A stretch of DNA of 64,000 nucleotides, from positions 124,001 through 188,000 of the forward strand of contig NZ_JBLWFT010000002.1 in NCBI RefSeq assembly GCF_048323695.1, in the 5' to 3' direction. The notes under the pieces were generated by a model. That model did no database searches, was not told the DNA's origin, and worked only from the letters and a program-made list of their open reading frames with translations. The position numbers and the translations under genes are program-made. Of this stretch, positions 23,418-32,306 are shown in pieces. The DNA is from Aquisalimonas sp007126095. GTDB taxonomy: Bacteria; Pseudomonadota; Gammaproteobacteria; Nitrococcales; Aquisalimonadaceae. Every line of letters starts with the position of its first letter. Position 1 is the first letter of the stretch.

Positions 23418-23948
23418 ATGGCTGTGACGCGAAGCGAATCGGCCGAGCAGACGCGGCTTTTTGATCTGCGTCCCAATGCCGGCATCTACTGGCGGCAAAC
23501 CTTGGTGATCTTCCTGATGCTCTCCACGGTTTGTCTGCTCGTAGGCGTCGCGTTCGCGCTTGCGGGTTTCTGGCCCATCCTGCCCCTGGCCGGGCTGGAG
23601 GTGCTGGCCCTGGGGGCGGCGCTGTACTGGTCCGCGCGCCGCGGGGATTACCGCGAAGTGATTCGCGTCAGTCCCGACCGGGTGCGGATCGAAAAGGGAC
23701 GACGTCAGCCCGAGCAGACCTGGGAGTTTGATCGCGCCTGGTCTGCCGCGGAGTTGCAGCGATCGCCGCTGCGTTGGTACCCCGCCCGTCTGGTCATCCG
23801 GTCGGGGGGCGATCAGGTCGAGTGCGGTGCGTTTCTTACCGATGAAGAGCGCGAGAGCCTCGCCAGGGAACTTCTGGACTGTATCGGTCCCATGGCCGCC
23901 CGCGGGGTAGATTCATCCCCGCCGACGGGTCCCGGGACAACCGAATAA
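23418..23948 (+). CDS. DUF2244-family membrane protein
   Basis: 176 residues from the ATG at 23418, with GGGAG ten bases upstream; an ATG at 23409 lies too close to that site. Residues about 25-70 form two transmembrane helices (LVIFLMLSTVCLLVGVAFALAG and LPLAGLEVLALGAALYW) joined by FWPI, followed by a soluble domain with EVIRVSPDRVRIEKG and RWYPARLVIRSGG. This is the DUF2244 layout, regularly found just before coxB in proteobacteria. A role in oxidase assembly is plausible from context only. Confidence 0.85.
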   Translation: MAVTRSESAEQTRLFDLRPNAGIYWRQTLVIFLMLSTVCLLVGVAFALAGFWPILPLAGLEVLALGAALYWSARRGDYREVIRVSPDRVRIEKGRRQPEQTWEFDRAWSAAELQRSPLRWYPARLVIRSGGDQVECGAFLTDEERESLARELLDCIGPMAARGVDSSPPTGPGTTE

Positions 23949-23991
23949 CGAACGGATAAAGCCGCCAATTCCATCTGGGAGAGCGCGTGGA

Positions 23992-25203
23992 ATGACTTCG
24001 AAGATGCTGGTGAGAGCCCTCACCGCCGTGGGTCTGCTTGGTCTGCTGCCGATTGCAGCGGCGGCGCCCGGCGAATCCGAATGGCGTAAGCCCTGGGGGC
24101 TTAACCTTCCCGAGGGCGTGACGTCCCTGAGTCAGCAGGCCTACGACCTGCACATGCTGGTGTTCTACATCGTCTGCGCCATCGGCGCGTTCGTGTTCAT
24201 CGGCATTTTCTACTCCATCTGGAAGTTCCGCCACTCGCAGGGGGCCAAGCCCGCTAACTTCCACCACAACACCACGGTGGAAGTGGTGTGGACGGTGGTG
24301 CCCTTCCTCATCCTGCTGGGGATCGCCGTGCCGGCGACCCAGACCATGATCAAGATGGAGGACACCAGTGGCTACGACATGACGGTCAAGGTCACCGGTT
24401 ACCAGTGGATGTGGGAATACGAGTACATGGATGAAGACATCAGCTTCTTCAGCCGGCTCGACCGCGACAGTCAGCGTGCCCGTCAGCGCGATCCCGAGAT
24501 CTCGCCGCAGGAGGTCGAGCACTACCTGCTCGACGTGGACAACCCGCTGGTGGTGCCGATCGACAAGAAGATCCGCTTCCTGCTGACGGCCAACGACGTC
24601 ATCCACTCCTGGTGGGTGCCGGAACTGGGCTGGAAAAAGGACACCATCCCCGGGTTCATCAACGAGGCGTGGGCCCGTATCGAGGAGCCGGGCGTCTACC
24701 GTGGGCAGTGCGCCGAGCTGTGCGGGCGTGACCACGGTTTCATGCCGATCGTCGTCATCGCCCTGGAGCAGGACGAGTACGACGACTGGGTGGCCGAGCA
24801 GAACGGCGACGTGGCCGCCGCCGGCGATGACCCGGCCGACGTGGATGTGGACGCGGATGCCGGCGCCGACGAGGTTGCTGACGAGCAGCTGGAGGACATG
24901 TCCCAAGACGAGCTCATGAGCCTGGGCGGGCAGGTCTACGACAGCCAGTGTCTCGCCTGTCACCGTGCCGAAGGCGAGGGCATGGGCAGCTTCCCCGCGC
25001 TTGCCGGCAACGACGAGGTCACCGGGGATGTGAGTCAGGTCAAGGACGTCATCATCAACGGGGTCTCCGGCACCGCCATGCAGGCGTTCGGCGGCCGTCT
25101 GGATGACCGGGAGATCGCCGGTCTGGTGACCTATATCCGCAACGCCTGGGGCAATGACGCCGGTGATCTGGTGCAGCCGTCCGAGATTCGCGACGCGCGC
25201 TAG
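23992..25203 (+). CDS. ctaC: cytochrome c oxidase subunit II with fused cytochrome c domain
   Basis: 403 residues: signal peptide, two transmembrane helices (about 48-110), the CuA cupredoxin domain with HSWWVPELG, CAELCGRDHGFM (both CuA cysteines, His and Met), then an acidic linker rich in Asp and Ala (about 280-305) and a C-terminal cytochrome c domain with CLACH as heme site. The fusion marks a caa3-type oxidase. It passes electrons from cytochrome c through heme c and CuA to subunit I. ctaD follows after 37 bases. Confidence 0.96.
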   Translation: MTSKMLVRALTAVGLLGLLPIAAAAPGESEWRKPWGLNLPEGVTSLSQQAYDLHMLVFYIVCAIGAFVFIGIFYSIWKFRHSQGAKPANFHHNTTVEVVWTVVPFLILLGIAVPATQTMIKMEDTSGYDMTVKVTGYQWMWEYEYMDEDISFFSRLDRDSQRARQRDPEISPQEVEHYLLDVDNPLVVPIDKKIRFLLTANDVIHSWWVPELGWKKDTIPGFINEAWARIEEPGVYRGQCAELCGRDHGFMPIVVIALEQDEYDDWVAEQNGDVAAAGDDPADVDVDADAGADEVADEQLEDMSQDELMSLGGQVYDSQCLACHRAEGEGMGSFPALAGNDEVTGDVSQVKDVIINGVSGTAMQAFGGRLDDREIAGLVTYIRNAWGNDAGDLVQPSEIRDAR

Positions 25204-25240
25204 CCGGGTTCGGGAACAAGACTGAAAGAGGTAGACACAC

Positions 25241-26830
25241 ATGTCGTCCACAACCGATACCGCGCATCACGGGCACGACGACCACCATCACGGTCCGGCG
25301 TATGGCATTACGCGCTGGTTGTTCACCACCAACCACAAGGACCTGGGCGTCCTGTACATGAGCTTCGGCCTCCTGATGTTCTTCATCGGCGGCGCCATGG
25401 CCATGGTGATCCGGGCAGAGCTGTTCCAGCCGGGTCTCAACGTGGTGGACCCGTACTTCTTCAACCAGATGACCACCATGCACGCGCTGGTGATGATCTT
25501 CGGCGCCGTCATGCCGGCACTGACCGGGCTGGCCAACTGGCTGATCCCGGTACAGATCGGTGCGCCGGACATGGCCCTGCCCCGTATCAACAACTGGGCG
25601 TTCTGGCTGCTGCCGGCCGGCTTCGTACTGTTGCTGGCGACACTGTTCATGCCCGGCGGCGGTCCCGCGGGCGGCTGGACCATGTATCCGCCGCTGGTGC
25701 TTCAGCTGGGTGACGCCTTCCCGTTCCTGATCTTCGCAGTGCACATCCTCGGCATCTCGTCGATCATGGGGTCGATCAACATTGTTGCAACCGTCCTGAA
25801 TATGCGTGCGCCGGGCATGACGCTCATGAAGATGCCGCTGTTCGTGTGGACGTGGCTGATCACGGCCTTCCTGATGATCGCCGTGATGCCGGTGCTCGCG
25901 GGGGCAGTGACCATGCTGCTCACCGACCAGTACTTCGGTACCAGCTTCTTCGATGCCGCCGGTGGCGGTGACCCGGTGATGTTCCAGCACATCTTCTGGT
26001 TCTTCGGTCACCCCGAAGTGTACATCCTGATTCTTCCGGCGTTCGGCATCGTCTCCGCGATCCTGCCGACGTTCTCGCGCAAGCCGCTGTTCGGCTACAG
26101 CTCCATGGTGTACGCCACCGCGGCCATCGCCTTCCTGTCGTTTATCGTGTGGGCGCACCACATGTTCACGGTGGGCCTGCCGCTGGCCGGGCAGCTGTTC
26201 TTCATGTTCGCCACCATGCTCGTGGCCGTGCCAACCGGGGTGAAGATCTTCAACTGGATGGCCACCATGTGGCGCGGCAGCATGACGTTCGAGACGCCAA
26301 TGCTGTTTTCCATCGCCTTCGTCGTGCTGTTCACGGTGGGCGGTCTGTCCGGCGTGATGCTGGCGCTGGCGCCGGTGGACCTCCAGTACCACGACACCTA
26401 CTTCGTGGTGGCTCACTTCCACTACGTGCTGGTGAGCGGCACCGTCTTCGCCATCATGGCCGCCGTCTACTACTGGCTTCCCAAGTGGACGGGGCACATG
26501 TACGACGAGAAGCTCGGCAAGATCCACTTCTGGGTCTCCGCCATCTCGGTGAACGTGCTGTTCTTCCCGCAGCACTTCCTGGGGCTGGCCGGCATGCCGC
26601 GCCGCATTCCGGACTACGCGCTGCAGTTCGCTGAGTTCAACATGATCTCCTCGATCGGCGGGTTCGTGTTCGGGTTCTCGCAGCTGCTGTTCCTGTACAT
26701 CATCATCAAGTGCGTGCGGGGCGGCGAGAAGGCGACGGACCAGGTCTGGGACGGTGCCCAGGGCCTTGAGTGGACACTGCCTTCGCCGGCGCCGTACCAC
26801 ACGTTCGACACGCCGCCGGTGGTGCGATAA
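25241..26830 (+). CDS. ctaD: cytochrome c oxidase subunit I
   Basis: 529 residues with twelve transmembrane helices expected. Heme and CuB ligands are present: H in TMHALVMIFG, HPEVYILILPAFG (with the cross-linked Tyr), WAHHMFTVG, and HFHYVLVSG near the C-terminal part. A His-rich start (HHGHDDHHHG) may bind metal. It is the catalytic, proton-pumping subunit that reduces oxygen to water at the heme a3-CuB site. AAAGAGG precedes the ATG. Second gene of the ctaCDGE run. Confidence 0.97.
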   Translation: MSSTTDTAHHGHDDHHHGPAYGITRWLFTTNHKDLGVLYMSFGLLMFFIGGAMAMVIRAELFQPGLNVVDPYFFNQMTTMHALVMIFGAVMPALTGLANWLIPVQIGAPDMALPRINNWAFWLLPAGFVLLLATLFMPGGGPAGGWTMYPPLVLQLGDAFPFLIFAVHILGISSIMGSINIVATVLNMRAPGMTLMKMPLFVWTWLITAFLMIAVMPVLAGAVTMLLTDQYFGTSFFDAAGGGDPVMFQHIFWFFGHPEVYILILPAFGIVSAILPTFSRKPLFGYSSMVYATAAIAFLSFIVWAHHMFTVGLPLAGQLFFMFATMLVAVPTGVKIFNWMATMWRGSMTFETPMLFSIAFVVLFTVGGLSGVMLALAPVDLQYHDTYFVVAHFHYVLVSGTVFAIMAAVYYWLPKWTGHMYDEKLGKIHFWVSAISVNVLFFPQHFLGLAGMPRRIPDYALQFAEFNMISSIGGFVFGFSQLLFLYIIIKCVRGGEKATDQVWDGAQGLEWTLPSPAPYHTFDTPPVVR

Positions 26831-26840
26831 CGGAGGACCG

Positions 26841-26963
26841 TTGGACGAGAACCAGCACAATTCCACATCGCGGCGGCGGGGGATTTTGATCACCGCCGCC
26901 GTGCTGGCCGGACTCGCTTTCGGCGTATACCTGATCTTCATTCTGTTGCAGGTGGGGTTATGA
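26841..26963 (+). CDS. small single-helix oxidase-associated protein
   Basis: A 40-residue reading frame from a TTG start at 26841, supported by CGGAGGACCG immediately upstream. It has a short charged N-terminus with RRRG and one transmembrane helix (ILITAAVLAGLAFGVYLIFILLQ). It overlaps the ctaG start by four bases (ATGA), a strong sign of translation. Small proteins of this type between ctaD and ctaG are seen in many proteobacterial oxidase operons and are thought to help assembly. The unusual start codon and size mean it is easily missed. Confidence 0.75.
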   Translation: MDENQHNSTSRRRGILITAAVLAGLAFGVYLIFILLQVGL

Positions 26964-27550
26964 GCGACGAGACCACGAGCAAGCGCCATACCGGTATCGT
27001 TACCAGACTGGTGCTGGTGACCGTCGGCATGTTCGGGTTCGGGTTTGCCCTGGTGCCACTGTATGACGTGATCTGCGATATCACCGGCCTCAACGGCGTG
27101 GTGGATCTTCAGGCTGCGGACTATGATGCCGGGGCCGAGGTCGACCCGGACCGCAAGGTCACGGTCGAGTTCGTGGCGACCGTGAACGACAACCGGCCCT
27201 GGGAGTTCTCACCGGAAGTCCGCCGGATGGAGGTCACGCCCGGCGAGCTTTACACGGTGACCTTCAAGACCACCAACGAGCAGAGTGAAGACACCGTCAG
27301 TCAGATCGTTCCCAGTGTCGCCCCCGGGCGGGCCGGCCGGCATTTCCGCAAGACGGAGTGCTTCTGCTTCACGGAGCAGCCGTTCGAGGCCGGCGAGAAT
27401 CGCGACATGTCGGTGACGTTCTTCATCGACCCGAGGCTGGATGATCGGACCCAGACAGTGACCCTGTCCTACACCCTGTTCGATCTGGGTGCCGGTGACG
27501 AACCCGATATCGATCCAGAAGATGCTCAGTTGCACGCCGGCTCGCAGTAG
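26960..27550 (+). CDS. ctaG: cytochrome c oxidase copper assembly protein, Cox11-type
   Basis: 196 residues: one N-terminal transmembrane helix (VLVTVGMFGFGFALVPLYDVICDITG with the first conserved Cys) and a periplasmic immunoglobulin-like domain with the copper-binding ECFCFTEQPF motif. Cox11 delivers copper to the CuB site of subunit I. ATGA overlap with the preceding small gene. Full length for the family. Confidence 0.95.
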   Translation: MSDETTSKRHTGIVTRLVLVTVGMFGFGFALVPLYDVICDITGLNGVVDLQAADYDAGAEVDPDRKVTVEFVATVNDNRPWEFSPEVRRMEVTPGELYTVTFKTTNEQSEDTVSQIVPSVAPGRAGRHFRKTECFCFTEQPFEAGENRDMSVTFFIDPRLDDRTQTVTLSYTLFDLGAGDEPDIDPEDAQLHAGSQ

Positions 27551-27580
27551 GTTGGCGGCGAGAGACGAGGAAAAACAAGC

Positions 27581-28441
27581 ATGAGCCAAGCAGAAGGCAG
27601 CTACTACGTTCCCCACGACAGCCGTTGGCCCGTGTTCGGTATTCCGGGCATGACACTGCTCGCGGCCGGCTTCTCCGTCTATCTGAACGGCGGTGACTGG
27701 GGCGTTCCCATGATGGTCCTGGGTGCGGTGATCACTATCATCATGACCGTCATGTGGTTCCGTGACGTGGTCAACGAGAGCGTGGCGGGCAAGTACAACG
27801 CCCAGGTGGACATCTCGTTCCGCCAGGGCATGGCGTGGTTCATCTTCTCGGAGGTCATGTTCTTCGGGGTGTTCTTCGGCGCCCTGTTCTATGCCCGCGT
27901 GTTCTCGATCCCGTGGCTGAGCGGCGGCGATCCGGCGACGAGCCAGTACCTCTGGGATTCGGTGGTACTGTCATGGCCCACGGCAGGGCCCGGCATGCTG
28001 GATCTGCAGTATCAGGCCATGGGCGCATGGGCGCTGCCGACCATCAACACGCTCATTCTGCTCACCTCGGGCGTGACGCTCACCTGGGCGCACCATGCCA
28101 TCAAGGAGAACCACCGGCAGAAGGTGATCATCGGCCTGGGGCTGACCGTGGCACTTGGCCTGATGTTCAGCTCCATCCAGGCCTACGAGTATTTCTACGC
28201 CTGGGATGAGCTGAACCTGCGCATGGACACCGGGATCTACGGCTCCCTGTTCTACATGCTCACCGGCTTTCACGGCGTGCACGTGATCATCGGGGCGCTG
28301 ACCCTTTTCGTGATATTGCTGCGTGTGATCAAGGGCCACTTCACGGCGGACGATCACTTCGGTTTCGAGGCCGCCGCCTGGTACTGGCACTTCGTGGACG
28401 TGGTCTGGCTGGGCCTGTTCGTCTTCGTCTACCTGATCTGA
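27581..28441 (+). CDS. ctaE: cytochrome c oxidase subunit III
   Basis: 286 residues with seven expected helices. Conserved subunit III features are FRQGMAWFIFSEVMFFGVFFGALFYAR, the QAYEYFYAWDELNLR loop and GFHGVHVIIGALTL, ending in AAWYWHFVDVVWLGLFVFVYL. It stabilises the catalytic core and proton uptake. GACGAGG lies upstream of the ATG. Confidence 0.96.
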   Translation: MSQAEGSYYVPHDSRWPVFGIPGMTLLAAGFSVYLNGGDWGVPMMVLGAVITIIMTVMWFRDVVNESVAGKYNAQVDISFRQGMAWFIFSEVMFFGVFFGALFYARVFSIPWLSGGDPATSQYLWDSVVLSWPTAGPGMLDLQYQAMGAWALPTINTLILLTSGVTLTWAHHAIKENHRQKVIIGLGLTVALGLMFSSIQAYEYFYAWDELNLRMDTGIYGSLFYMLTGFHGVHVIIGALTLFVILLRVIKGHFTADDHFGFEAAAWYWHFVDVVWLGLFVFVYLI

Positions 28442-28521
28442 TCAGCGGCTGCCGTGGCCGTGCCATTGACTGCCCGGCCACGGCAGCACGTTTCCGGGAA
28501 CTCCATGCAGGTTACCGGCGT

Positions 28522-28740
28522 CTATTGACGGAACGGATCGTTGGGTTCGATGACGCCGGCCACCATGAGCCCCACCACGATCAGGAACAGTCCGACCGAG
28601 AGCCCGATGCGCCAGGTGAGCGCACGAACCACTCGCCGGGAGTCGCTCTTGTCCCGGACGAGGTAGATGGCGCCGGAGAACAGGCTGATCACGATGGCCA
28701 CCATGGCCAGAATGATGGCGATTTTGATGGCTAGTTCCAT
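28522..28740 (-). CDS. DUF2909-like twin transmembrane protein
   Basis: 72 residues from the ATG at 28740 (MELAIKIAIILAM). Two hydrophobic helices are joined by LVRDKSDSRRVVRALTWRIG, the arrangement of DUF2909/twin-transmembrane proteins. In many gammaproteobacteria this gene is found in the same spot, antisense between ctaE and the SURF1 gene. Role in oxidase biogenesis is likely from context but not shown. Confidence 0.8.
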   Translation of the reverse strand: MELAIKIAIILAMVAIVISLFSGAIYLVRDKSDSRRVVRALTWRIGLSVGLFLIVVGLMVAGVIEPNDPFRQ

Positions 28741-28865
28741 GGATTCCCGCCAGGGCAGGGGGGTGCGCGGACCCCGGGTTGTGACGATCGGCCGCGCGTC
28801 TGGCGCGGCAGGTTCGCCGAGTATACGCGCGTTCCACAACGCCTGACACCCCATCGGAGAGACCC

Positions 28866-29612
28866 ATGCGCCTTGGGCGTTACCAGTTCAGGCCACGCAT
28901 CGTGCCGACGCTGGCGACAGCGGTCGTGTTCCCTTTGCTGCTCTCGCTGGGGTTCTGGCAGCTCGACCGTGCGGATCAGCGACAGGCGATCGTGGATGCC
29001 TACGAAACCCGCGACGAGCGGCCTGCGGTGGATCTGAACAGCGACGGGGTGCCTACGGATGACGGGGCACCCCGGAATACCACCGCATTCGGCCGTTTTG
29101 ACGGCGACCGTCAGCTGTTGCTGGACAACCAGATGTACCGGGGCGAGGTGGGTTACCACGTGCTGACGCCTTTCCGGATCGAAGGCGTCGACCGGGTGGT
29201 GCTGGTGGACCGCGGCTGGGTGCCGGCGGGTGACAGCAGGGCGGAACTCCCTGGCGTTGCAGTAGATGATTCGTCCAGGTCCGTGTCCGGATTTCTCGAT
29301 CAGGGGCCGCCGAGCGGCCTGCGTCTGGGTGGTATGGCGGATGGTGAAACAGGTTGGCCGTTACGCATCCAGTACCTGGATTACGACGCATTGGAGGAAC
29401 GTCTGGGCGAGGCACTGATGCCGCACGTCCTGCGGCTGGATCCCGACGCGCCGGATGGTTTCGTTCGGGACTGGGGACCGGCGTTCCGGGAAGGGTACGG
29501 TCCGGAACGCAATCTCGGCTACGCGGTTCAATGGTTTGGGCTCGCTGCCGCCCTGGCGGTGATTTTCCTGATAGTCAATACACGACGGGTGGGTTCCCAT
29601 GACAACGGATGA
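28866..29612 (+). CDS. SURF1-family oxidase assembly protein
   Basis: 248 residues with terminal transmembrane helices: N-terminal (TLATAVVFPLLLSLGFWQLDRADQR) and C-terminal (NLGYAVQWFGLAAALAVIFLIVNTRR). The segment between carries VGYHVLTPFRI and VLVDRGWVPAG, typical of SURF1/Shy1, which helps insert heme a into subunit I. It overlaps the next gene by 14 bases. Confidence 0.93.
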   Translation: MRLGRYQFRPRIVPTLATAVVFPLLLSLGFWQLDRADQRQAIVDAYETRDERPAVDLNSDGVPTDDGAPRNTTAFGRFDGDRQLLLDNQMYRGEVGYHVLTPFRIEGVDRVVLVDRGWVPAGDSRAELPGVAVDDSSRSVSGFLDQGPPSGLRLGGMADGETGWPLRIQYLDYDALEERLGEALMPHVLRLDPDAPDGFVRDWGPAFREGYGPERNLGYAVQWFGLAAALAVIFLIVNTRRVGSHDNG

Positions 29613-30210
29613 CAAGGCACAGATGTGGCGCGGCAGGCGTGCATTGCTGTTGCTGCTGGCGGTCTTTCTGCTGCCTGCAGCGATTGCCTGGACCCTGTTC
29701 TTTAGCGGTTGGCGGCCGCCGGCGACCTCGAATCACGGTGAACTGCTGGATCCGCCGGTGCGGGTGGAGTCGCCGGCCCTGACCGCCGTTGCCGGCGGTA
29801 ACGGGGTGCCTGATTTCCGCGGCCAGTGGACCATTCTGATGGCGGTCGAAGGCCCCTGTGAAGCGGCCTGCCGCGACCGGTTGCAGGAGACGCGGCAGAT
29901 CCGCCGGGCGCTGGCTCAGAATGCCGACCGGGCCCAGCGGGTACTGGTGCTGGACGCGGCCGAGCACGCGCCGTCGGAGGCGTTTCTGCAACGCCACCAG
30001 GACCTTCATGTGGTTGCCGGTGAGACGCAGTGGGCGCGGCCGGACAACGCCCCCGACGTGGCCCTGAGCCTCATCGACAGCCGTGGATACCGGATGATGG
30101 AGTACGGCGAGCCGTTTGTCCCGTCCGGCATGCTTGATGACATGAAGCACCTGCTCCGTCTCGCGAACGTCGATATCGAACGCCTTGACGGCCTATCCGA
30201 CCAGGACTGA
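29599..30210 (+). CDS. membrane-anchored Sco-like thioredoxin-fold protein of the oxidase cluster
   Basis: 203 residues: an N-terminal transmembrane anchor (ALLLLLAVFLLPAAIAWTLFF) and a periplasmic domain with FRGQWTILMAVEGPCEAACRDRL, where C87 and C91 make a C-x3-C pair like the copper-binding CxxxC of Sco1/SenC. The distal His of Sco proteins is not evident. It sits between the SURF1 gene and ctaA with overlap on the 5' side and a three-base gap on the 3' side. Probable job: copper or redox handling for CuA assembly; the degenerate third ligand leaves this open. Confidence 0.7.
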   Translation: MTTDDKAQMWRGRRALLLLLAVFLLPAAIAWTLFFSGWRPPATSNHGELLDPPVRVESPALTAVAGGNGVPDFRGQWTILMAVEGPCEAACRDRLQETRQIRRALAQNADRAQRVLVLDAAEHAPSEAFLQRHQDLHVVAGETQWARPDNAPDVALSLIDSRGYRMMEYGEPFVPSGMLDDMKHLLRLANVDIERLDGLSDQD

Positions 30211-30213
30211 CTC

Positions 30214-31257
30214 ATGGGAAATATCAAGTTCTTCCGTTTCTGCCTCTCTGCGACCGCGCTGACCCTCGTGGTGGTGCTTCTGGGCGCTTGGGTGCGGCTG
30301 GAGGACGCCGGACTGGGCTGCCCCGACTGGCCGGGCTGCTATGGCATGCTGCTGGGGGTGCCGCAGACTGAAGAGGCCATCGAAAGCGCCAACCTGGCGT
30401 ACCCCGAGCGGCCCGTCCATGTGGGCAAGGCGTGGAAGGAGATGATCCACCGTTATGCGGCCGGAATCCTCGGGCTGCTGGTGTTTGCCATCGCCGTCAT
30501 CGCCGTCCGGAACCGCCGTGACCCGCAGCAGCCGTTGGCCGTGCCGATGATCCTGGCGGTATTGATCATTGCGCAATCGATCCTTGGCATGTGGACGGTG
30601 ACCTGGCAGCTCAAGCCGCTGGTGGTCACCATGCACCTTCTGGGGGGAATGACGACGCTGGGGATACTGTGGTGGCTGACCCTGCGCACCGGGCGGCTGA
30701 TTCCGGTGATGGCCGGCAACTCCGCCCGAAGGCTTCGCCCCTGGGTGCTTGCTGTCCTGGCGGTCGTCGTTGGCCAGATTGCGCTGGGAGGCTGGGTCAG
30801 CACCAACTATGCGGCGCTTGCATGCACGGACTTTCCTCGCTGTGGCGGGCAGTGGTGGCCGGACGCCAACTACAGCGACGCCTTCGTTCTGTGGAAGGGG
30901 CTTGGCGTTGATTACGAGTTCGGGGTGCTGGACCACCCGGCACGGGTCGCCGTGCATTTCGTCCACCGGATCGGCGCCGTGATCACCGCAATCGCCGTAA
31001 TCGGCCTGGCGGTTGCCGTGTGGCGGGCCACTGTCGCCGCCGCGCCTCGCGCCATCGCGGCCGCGAGTGTCGTGCTGCTGGCGGTGCAGTGGGCGCTCGG
31101 CATTACCAACGTGCTGGCCAGCCTGCCGTTGTCCGTCGCCGTGGCTCATAACGGCGGCGCCGCACTTCTGCTGTTGAGCATGCTGACCCTTTACCATACC
31201 CTTCAACCCTTGCCCACGTCCGCACCGCCCCGTCAGGGGAGCGCGGAGTGGCATTGA
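30214..31257 (+). CDS. ctaA: heme A synthase
   Basis: 347 residues with eight expected helices. Conserved features include GAWVRLEDAGLGCPDWPGCYG near the N-terminus, HRYAAGILGL, MHLLGGMTTLGILWWL, the loop NYAALACTDFPRCGGQW and HRIGAVITAIAVIGLAV; the histidines are the heme ligands. It oxidises the C8 methyl of heme O to a formyl group. Its last bases overlap ctaB. Confidence 0.95.
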   Translation: MGNIKFFRFCLSATALTLVVVLLGAWVRLEDAGLGCPDWPGCYGMLLGVPQTEEAIESANLAYPERPVHVGKAWKEMIHRYAAGILGLLVFAIAVIAVRNRRDPQQPLAVPMILAVLIIAQSILGMWTVTWQLKPLVVTMHLLGGMTTLGILWWLTLRTGRLIPVMAGNSARRLRPWVLAVLAVVVGQIALGGWVSTNYAALACTDFPRCGGQWWPDANYSDAFVLWKGLGVDYEFGVLDHPARVAVHFVHRIGAVITAIAVIGLAVAVWRATVAAAPRAIAAASVVLLAVQWALGITNVLASLPLSVAVAHNGGAALLLLSMLTLYHTLQPLPTSAPPRQGSAEWH

Positions 31258-32192
31258 CGACGACGGGACGGGGTGGCGCCGCGCGCGACGGTATGGCGGA
31301 ACTCACACGACATTGGGGAGACTACTACGCCCTTTGCAAACCAAAGGTCGTGGCGCTGCTGGTGTTTACCGCCATCGTTGGCATGGTGCTCGCCGCGCCT
31401 CCTGCGGAAGTCCCCTGGGATGCTCTGATCTTCGGCAGCATCGGGATCGGCCTGAGCAGTGCATCAGCGGCCGCCATCAACCAGGTCGTCGACGAAAAGG
31501 CGGATGCCGCCATGGCGCGCACCCGCGGCCGGCCCCTGCCCCAGGGGGCGATGCCCACGGGGCGGGCCATTGCATTCGCCACGGGGCTGGGCGTCGTCGG
31601 CCTCGGCACGCTGTACTGGCTGGTCAACCCCATGACGACTCTGCTGACGGCGCTGTCGCTCATGGGGTACGCGTTCGTCTACACGCTTTTCCTCAAGCGT
31701 GCCACGCCCCAGAACATCGTCATCGGCGGCGCCGCCGGTGCCGCACCTCCGGTGCTGGGTTGGGTGGCGGTTACCGGCACCATCGACCCGCATGCGCTGC
31801 TGCTGTTTCTGATCATCTTCATCTGGACCCCGCCACACTTCTGGGCGCTGGCCATCCACCGTCGCGAGGACTATGCCAAGGTCGACATCCCGATGCTGCC
31901 CGTGACCCACGGTGTGCGGTTCACAGAGGTGCAGATCCTGCTCTACACGGTGCTGCTGGTGGCGGCCAGCCTCTTGCCGTTCGCCATGGAAATGAGCGGC
32001 CTGCTGTACCTGGTCGGCGTAATGGCCCTCAACGCGGGGTTTCTCTACTACGCCGTCGCCATGTGGGTGTCCGATGACGACACGCTGCCCATGCGTGCGT
32101 TCACCTATTCGATCACGTATCTCATGGGGCTGTTCGGCCTGCTCCTGCTTGACCACTACCTGCCGTTGCTTGCGCGCGTGCTGCCCGCCTGA
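31248..32192 (+). CDS. ctaB: protoheme IX farnesyltransferase (heme O synthase)
   Basis: 314 residues from a GTG at 31248 with GGGGAGCGCGGA upstream, overlapping ctaA by ten bases; the ATG at 31293 has no ribosome site. UbiA-type motifs are present: NQVVDEKADAAMARTRGRPLP (the first Asp-rich motif) and HRREDYAKVDIPMLPVTHG. It attaches a farnesyl chain to heme B for heme A formation and completes the oxidase gene set. Confidence 0.95.
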   Translation: MALTTTGRGGAARDGMAELTRHWGDYYALCKPKVVALLVFTAIVGMVLAAPPAEVPWDALIFGSIGIGLSSASAAAINQVVDEKADAAMARTRGRPLPQGAMPTGRAIAFATGLGVVGLGTLYWLVNPMTTLLTALSLMGYAFVYTLFLKRATPQNIVIGGAAGAAPPVLGWVAVTGTIDPHALLLFLIIFIWTPPHFWALAIHRREDYAKVDIPMLPVTHGVRFTEVQILLYTVLLVAASLLPFAMEMSGLLYLVGVMALNAGFLYYAVAMWVSDDDTLPMRAFTYSITYLMGLFGLLLLDHYLPLLARVLPA

Positions 32193-32306
32193 GTCACCGG
32201 CGGGCCGCGGTGTCATTGCGGTTCACACTCCCCCGGCAGGCATGTCTACAATGGTGACCATGGATGATCGTCCATCGGAACCTGCACAGAAGGAAGGGGA
32301 GCATTC

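Noticed and set aside
25055..26989. 644-residue antisense frame over ctaD
   Set aside because: The plus-strand frame is unambiguous subunit I; the antisense protein is a His/Arg/Glu-rich artefact.
28495..28522. GGAACT-N16-CGTCTA, an ECF/RpoE-like promoter after ctaE
   Set aside because: The next gene on that strand starts more than 340 bases away and the minus-strand DUF2909-like gene ends here, so it is more likely chance.
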